From positions 62,001-126,000 of the forward strand of contig QYAI01000074.1 of the NCBI GenBank assembly GCA_003988855.1: a stretch of DNA of 64,000 bases, in the 5' to 3' direction. The stretch is from Arachnopeziza araneosa. Lineage: Eukaryota; Ascomycota; Leotiomycetes; Helotiales; Arachnopezizaceae. The notes under the pieces are model-generated. The model was given only the letters and a program-made list of their open reading frames with translations, was not told the origin of the DNA and did not search any database. Of the stretch, positions 58,746-64,000 are shown one piece after another (the stretch's first letter is position 1; each line of letters starts with the position of its first letter). A program made the position numbers and the translations under genes.

Positions 58746-61070
58746 ATGGCAGATATAGACATTGCTCCCAACTTCGGCCTGGAGCTGAAGGTAAGCCACA
58801 CTGGAGAAATACATGCTACTGCGGAATTGACATTGCGTCTATCAGGATGGGTTTAAGACCGTCAATTCTTGGGTCGCAAATGGGGTCACCTGGCTAGATG
58901 ATATTCAGCAGTTTTACCGGGAACGAAGCGCTATCGAGAAAGAATATAGCGCAAAGCTCAATGCACTTGCAAAGAAGTATTACGAGAAGAAAGCGAAGAA
59001 GTCAAGTAGTTTAAGCGTCGGAGATACACCTGCTATGACCCCTGGATCATTGGAAAGGTACATGTTCTACTATTCAGTCAAAAATTGTGCTAAAAGGCTG
59101 GATCAGTGCATCTCTGACGACCTGGACAACACAGCTCACAACCGTCGAATCGAGAGCGGCAGAACATGACAGATACGGGACAGAGCTTATAACACATCTA
59201 GCAGATCCGCTAAAGGCGCTTGGAGTTCGATACGAAGATCTTCGAAAGCGCCATGCTGATTATGCAGCAAAGCTCGAGGCGGAAAGAGATTCATCATATG
59301 GAGACTTGCGGAAGATGAAGGGGAAATACGATGCTTCATGTCAAGAACTTGAGAACAAACGGAAAAAGACTGAATCCTCTTTCGATTACTCGAAAACAAA
59401 AGCACAGAATGCGTACCAGCAGCAGATCCTTGAGATGCATAATGTGAAAAATAGCTATTTGATTGCTATAAACGTTACAAATTCACAAAAAGAGAAGTAC
59501 TATCACGAATATGTACCGGAACTGCTGGACAGTCTGCAGGACCTTTCTGAAGCACGAACAAATAAACTCAATGGAATCTGGTCATTGGCAGCTACTATTG
59601 AGTCCGGGATGCTGAAGCGGAGTACAGATTTTGTGGCTCATCTATCCCAAGAGATTCCCCGAAATCAGCCTCAATTGGATTCAATGATGTTTGTTAGACA
59701 CAACGTTATACCATGGCAAGAACCACCGAATAAACCTTTTGAGCCAAGTCCAGTATGGCACGACGATGATGTTATGGTGGTTGATGAGACCGCTAAAGTA
59801 TTTCTTCGAAATGTATTAGGAAAATCAAAATCACAATTGGGTGAGTTGAGAAGAGAGGTGGACATGAAACGACGAGAAGTCGAGTCCACAAAACGAATTA
59901 AGCAACAAATACGAGAAGGGAAGGACAAGAGGGACGAAGTGGAAATAGTACGGGTAATCTTTGCCTTACAAGAAGATTTGCATCAAGTCGACCACAAGCG
60001 ATTAACGGCAGAAGTAGAAACATCAACTATCACTACAGCAGTTGGAGACGTCACATTGGGTGCCAAGAGTCACAATTTCAAGTCTCAAACATTCAAGATA
60101 CCAACAAATTGCGATCTATGTGGAGAGCGGATATGGGGTTTATCAGCGAAAGGCTTCGACTGCAGAGATTGCGGGTATACATGTCACAGCAAATGTGAAA
60201 TGAAGGTTCCAGCTGAATGTCCCGGAGAGCAAAACAAAGATGAAAAGAAAAAGCTAAAAGCTGAGCGACAGGAGGCAGCGACTTCGCTTAAAAGTCCGAC
60301 TGCAATGGGGCAATTAGACAGTGTTGCAGAACTTCCTACAATTAGTCGGTCTAACACAATGAATTCCCTCAGTTCTGGGTACGCTGCAAGTGCACATAGA
60401 TCTGTATCAGGGGCAAGGTCACCAGCTGAAGAAAATGCACCTGGGAATGGTTCTCTTTTGTCTGGCAACAGTGGGCCAAATACTCTGCGGAAGAACAGAG
60501 TGGTAGCCCCACCTCCTGCCGCATATATCAGCGAGTTACCTGGTAGCAGCGTCAGTATGAATGGCTCTACAGCTTCTCTTTCAAGTGAGCAGAAAGGGAA
60601 GATGTTATATGCGTATGAAGAAAATGGCGAAGGTGAAATTACAGTAGCAGAAGGAAAAGAGGTCACAGTCCTCGAAGCAGACGGTATGTATTGTCTTCTC
60701 GATCCAAATTGGGACTAATATCCCAGTAGATGGCGGATGGATCAGAATTAAATCGGGTTTCAAAGAAGGGCTTGTGCCTACGGCCTATGTAGAAATCCTC
60801 CCCCACCGCCCTGCATCCATCTATTCCAACTCCGGCTCCTCGATCGGCGGTAAGAAACAAGGACCAATCGTGGCTCCCAAACGTGGAGCCAAGAAACTTA
60901 AATACGTAGAAGCACTGTATGAATACACAGCCCAAAGCGATGCGGAGCACAGTATGATGGAGGGAGAGAGATTCGTGCTAATCAAGGAGGATGGTGGGGA
61001 TGGATGGTTAGAGGTAGAGAAGAATGGTGTGAGGGCGAGTGTGCCAGCGAATTATGTGCAGGCTGTATAG
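58746..61070 (+). CDS. BZZ1: Bzz1-type F-BAR, C1 and double SH3 protein (actin/endocytosis)
   Basis: 724 aa from four exons: 58746-58790, 58846-59057, 59107-60683 and 60730-61070; phases agree. An N-terminal F-BAR (FCH plus coiled-coil) region covers roughly residues 1-310 (FYRERSAIEKEYSAKLNALA). A C1 zinc-binding domain lies at about 407-456 with the HxnC-x2-C...C-x2-C-x4-H-x2-C pattern (CDLCGERIWGLSAKGFDCRD). There are two SH3 domains: about 583-636, split by the third intron (ADDGGWIRI), and the last 57 residues ending PANYVQAV. This architecture is that of yeast Bzz1, which binds membranes and recruits Las17/WASP and type I myosins to endocytic actin patches. The length is as expected. 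The 45-nt first exon (MADIDIAPNFGLELK) matches the conserved N-terminus. Confidence 0.95.
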
Positions 61071-62542
61071 AGTTATTAGTTTGGTATATCTTTGGCGAGC
61101 CGTCATGGGAGGAAGGAAAATTCATGGCTGGCATAAGCTACCTGGCGTTTGGATGCATTGCAAGTGCGAGGGGCTTTTGACGTCATGAATGACGTGAATG
61201 GATAATGGATATAAACAGAGTTCATTTCAAATGCTTTTGTCAAAGTTATCTGCTCTACTCATAATCCAATTGTGTTCCAACGCCTCTCGAGGCAGCACTT
61301 GCTAGATGGCAGGTCAAATGTATTCAACCTCACATCTCGTAAATAAAAATAAGTGTATTAAGTCCGAGATATTGTGAATCAGTAAATATTGTCCTTAGCG
61401 CTACACTATTCGGTTGTCGAGTCGCTGATTAGTTTTTCATAGTTAAGCTCTCATCTTCTACTTCCTAGCATACTACTTTATAAGCTTCCAGTAAGGTTGG
61501 GTTACTAACAACTCCAGTCTTCACAACCATGATTCGTTGAGCATGGTTCATGTAACTTCAAGTTATAATGGACGAGATATTTATGGTATATTCATCCGCC
61601 GTTAGCAAACGCGGAGCCACAAATCGCTTCGAATATTAATCTAAGACCCATTTTTCACACTACATAGTCTAATAGTTTCGCAATCGTTCGAACAAGTTGC
61701 AAGTCGGAGATGGTTTCAAAAGCTCCCTCATCGGCTTCGTCCAATTTACTAAGCCTACCTCCGTTCATCTAGGCAAGAGCAACTTCGTGCTCTGATGAGA
61801 TTCCGCATATCTTTTACTGAGCTTGAAAATTGATGGTGAGTTGCGCTATGTTCTACCACAGGAAGTGACTCTAACATACGAATCGCTTTGGCCGCAGGTT
61901 TACTAGAATAAAATATAAATTTACACGAAAAGAACATGCTCCTGTGGTGGTTTGGTATGTAACCGAATAATAATCGCTATGGTTTATCAAAAATAGCGAT
62001 CCAGGAAGCGGTATAACCTTCTTCCCAATTCTGGTGTCTCAAAAAGGAAGCAGTTAATACGAAAGATAATTGAAAAAGATATGGAAATTTTTCTAGGACT
62101 TCTCTTGCATCATGCAGAAAATTGACTATGTTTTAGCACTTTATTTTAGCTTAACTACCTATATGGAGGTAAAAAGGACAGAGTTATGTACAATCCTTCA
62201 CAACATCTTCGAGCAGCCAACTCGGAATCCGTACCACAGTAGTTTATTACTGGATATACCAACTATATGCCCGCTTAACGTCAGAATCCGGTGGAAGAAT
62301 GGCGGGCGCTGTTTCTCAATCGACCTTGTAGCATTCTTGAATGTCGTGAAACTGTTTGAGAGATCCGTCGCCAGCAAAAGCAGGAATAAAATTGGGCACC
62401 TTTATGTTCATGGTAGCCTCATGAAACCAAACCTACTATTTGTTAAATATTAATCCATACATGAATTACCCCCTTTGATCAATAAGGTTCGCCATTCATG
62501 AGTTTGTGATAACAGTAGTGACTCGGAAAATTTGCTTGTGGA
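61071..62542. other. gene-free AT-rich interval
   Basis: About 1.5 kb between the convergent BZZ1-like and metallophosphoesterase genes. It is markedly AT-rich from about 61.3 kb on. No domain-bearing frame and no terminal repeats are seen. Confidence 0.5.
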
Positions 62543-63456
62543 CTAAAGATTATCCATTTCTAGCCGTGATGCGTAAGGAAGTTCTAAATCAATCAGCCAA
62601 GGAGCATTGTTATGCTCCTCATTTTTGATCGTTGCATTGACCAACAATGTTTCCTTGCCAAATTTTATTGATGGGCGATTTGATTCAGGGTAAGTGTTCG
62701 CGTGTGATTCTTTCTTTTTGGTGTCCCATGTGACTAGATTCGAGCCGTACCCTTCGTGGATACGCCCAAAGCAATACAATCTTGGCTTTGCGCGTTTAGC
62801 AGCTCGAAGAAGATTCTCACAGCCCATATTTACTTCCTCGCATTTATCCAGTATCCCTTTCGGAGGACCATGTGTCATCATAATATCAACTCCTGGGAAG
62901 TCCGGAACAGGGTTTTGAGCTATGGATCGAGCACCCAGCATAACTTGCTCTGGCGGATTAAACCGATCAGTTGTATGCTCATAAGCGAACGCCCACCTAT
63001 TGAATTCTGGTTGATATGGCGAGGCATAAATCGTGAATCGTGCGCCATTTTTCAACGAAAAGGTATGTAGACCTTCCTCGAGATAAGTAACGCCAGCATC
63101 AATAGCCAAAGGTCCTGTCATGATAGCCATTGCGGTAGCATGCTCTTCAAGATGTTCATTTTTGACTTCTTTCGGGTCATCACCATCTTGCAAGGAACTT
63201 CTCCAATATTCTTTATCCAAGTCCAAGTCATGATTACCAGCAATGACAAGTCTTATTTCGGCATCGATGGCCCCGAGCATCTTGAGCCCAGATTTGAATT
63301 CAGAAGAGCCACCAACGTTAGTAAGATCCCCCACAGTGGAGTACAACATCCACCTTTTGGACGGGTAAGCAGAATACCCCCGTCGCATTCTCAAACTCAA
63401 AGCCGTGGGTGTCTGAGATTATTAAAAAAACGAGTTGATACCAGCGAGCCCGCCAT
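62543..63456 (-). CDS. calcineurin-like metallophosphoesterase with two apparent +1 frameshifts
   Basis: Read from the ATG at 63456, the protein would be about 303 aa if two single-base insertions are ignored: one in a seven-base A run (63424-63430; T on the coding strand) and one in a five-base C run (63328-63332; G on the coding strand). The first lies just before the motif I box (IISDTHG), the second inside motif II (HCG|DLTN). Downstream the frame is open to the stop and carries IAGNHDLDLD (motif III), MMTHGPPKG and FGRIHEGYG, which are the metal-binding His boxes of the family. Related fungal proteins read TRFLILSDTHG without a break. Either the sequence has homopolymer errors or the gene is a very recent pseudogene; the intact rest favours error. 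Substrate unknown. No intron of reasonable length repairs both breaks. Confidence 0.75.
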
Positions 63457-64000
63457 CTTGAGTTGCCTTGACCTCGTAGAGAGCCAAACAGCAAGTTTCG
63501 ATGGCGATTTGTGTAATAGACTTCGATGATATATTGTGAGTGATATGAGTTCGGCAATGCACCACACAACGTTGTGAGTTCTTTTCGATATCGAGTTTTT
63601 GGTATGAGACCGTATGTGTCGTCCTGCGTAGGCGTAGAGGTGTTGTATGATAAAACTCAGTGAAAAAAGCTTTGAAAAACCAATTACAGGTATTAGAGTT
63701 GCCGTGTAGAAATGTAGTAAGAGGAGGTTGGAAAGTATCGAGGCATGGTGTACTCTTTTGAATGACTGGGGCGCTAACTTTCCTAGCTCTGTCGCACTTA
63801 CCTACAAAAACTTTTTCATTTCTTTCAAGGTTTTAGGGAAGCCGAATTATTCTTCTAAAGAGACTAATCTAAGTTTAATGTGCTGCACGAGCCTTAAACA
63901 GCATAATATAGTAGTACGTTTTTGAGTCCGGAGAATACATATTCAGGAAAGAACAATGCTCAGTAAAAAGCTTGGATAATCTAAGTTATATCAAGAGATC
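63457..64000. other. window edge, no gene seen
   Basis: 544 bases upstream of the metallophosphoesterase gene. It probably contains that gene's promoter; no coding frame can be supported. Confidence 0.5.

Overview
The window is nuclear DNA from a filamentous ascomycete (Pezizomycotina; the gene content would fit a leotiomycete-type fungus, but that rank is inference). Its genes are split by short introns, mostly 44-75 nt, with GT..AG ends and CTAAC/TGAC-type branch sites. The protein families are typical of the group: an NsdD-type GATA factor, a CFEM receptor-like protein, a SUR7/PalI-family membrane protein and fungal_trans regulators. I rebuilt 17 multi-exon or single-exon gene models by checking reading phase across every junction. 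I found no rRNA or tRNA gene, no CRISPR array and no intact transposon.

Layout. 1-7.7 kb: a gene-free, microsatellite-rich stretch that looks like the promoter and leader of an NsdD/LTF1-type GATA regulator (7.68-9.32 kb). 9.3-14.2 kb: another gene-poor stretch with tetra- and pentanucleotide arrays. 14.2-16.5 kb: glutamate-cysteine ligase (first step of glutathione synthesis), convergent with a gene encoding a caspase-like plus C2H2 zinc-finger protein (17.1-19.9 kb). 20-27.6 kb: mostly non-coding, with a decayed Ser/Thr-rich membrane-protein gene (about 22.3-23.0 kb) and a PalI-family four-helix protein (23.7-24.5 kb).

27.7-49.7 kb is the most interesting part. At its core (32.6-48.4 kb) six adjacent genes match, family by family, the Aspergillus nidulans nicotinate-catabolism (hxn) genes. 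They are a phenol-hydroxylase-type FAD monooxygenase (hxnV), a short-chain dehydrogenase (hxnW), a salicylate-hydroxylase-type FAD monooxygenase (hxnX), a C2H2/fungal_trans regulator (hxnR), an Old Yellow Enzyme (hxnT) and a molybdenum hydroxylase of the xanthine dehydrogenase family (hxnS). Here they form one contiguous block with two divergent promoters (hxnW/hxnX and hxnT/hxnS), each holding three HGATAR sites suited to AreA/NIT2 nitrogen control. The block is flanked by an NmrA-like reductase, an F-box protein, a second transcription factor and another SDR, which may be cluster extensions or bystanders. The expected later-step genes hxnM and hxnN, the transporters hxnP and hxnZ, and hxnY are not in the window.

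52.4-64 kb is housekeeping and cell-surface territory. It holds a CFEM-domain single-pass receptor-like protein with a long proline-rich tail, the mRNA-export DEAD-box helicase Dbp5, the divergent F-BAR/C1/SH3 protein Bzz1, and a metallophosphoesterase whose reading frame is broken twice, both times in homopolymer runs.
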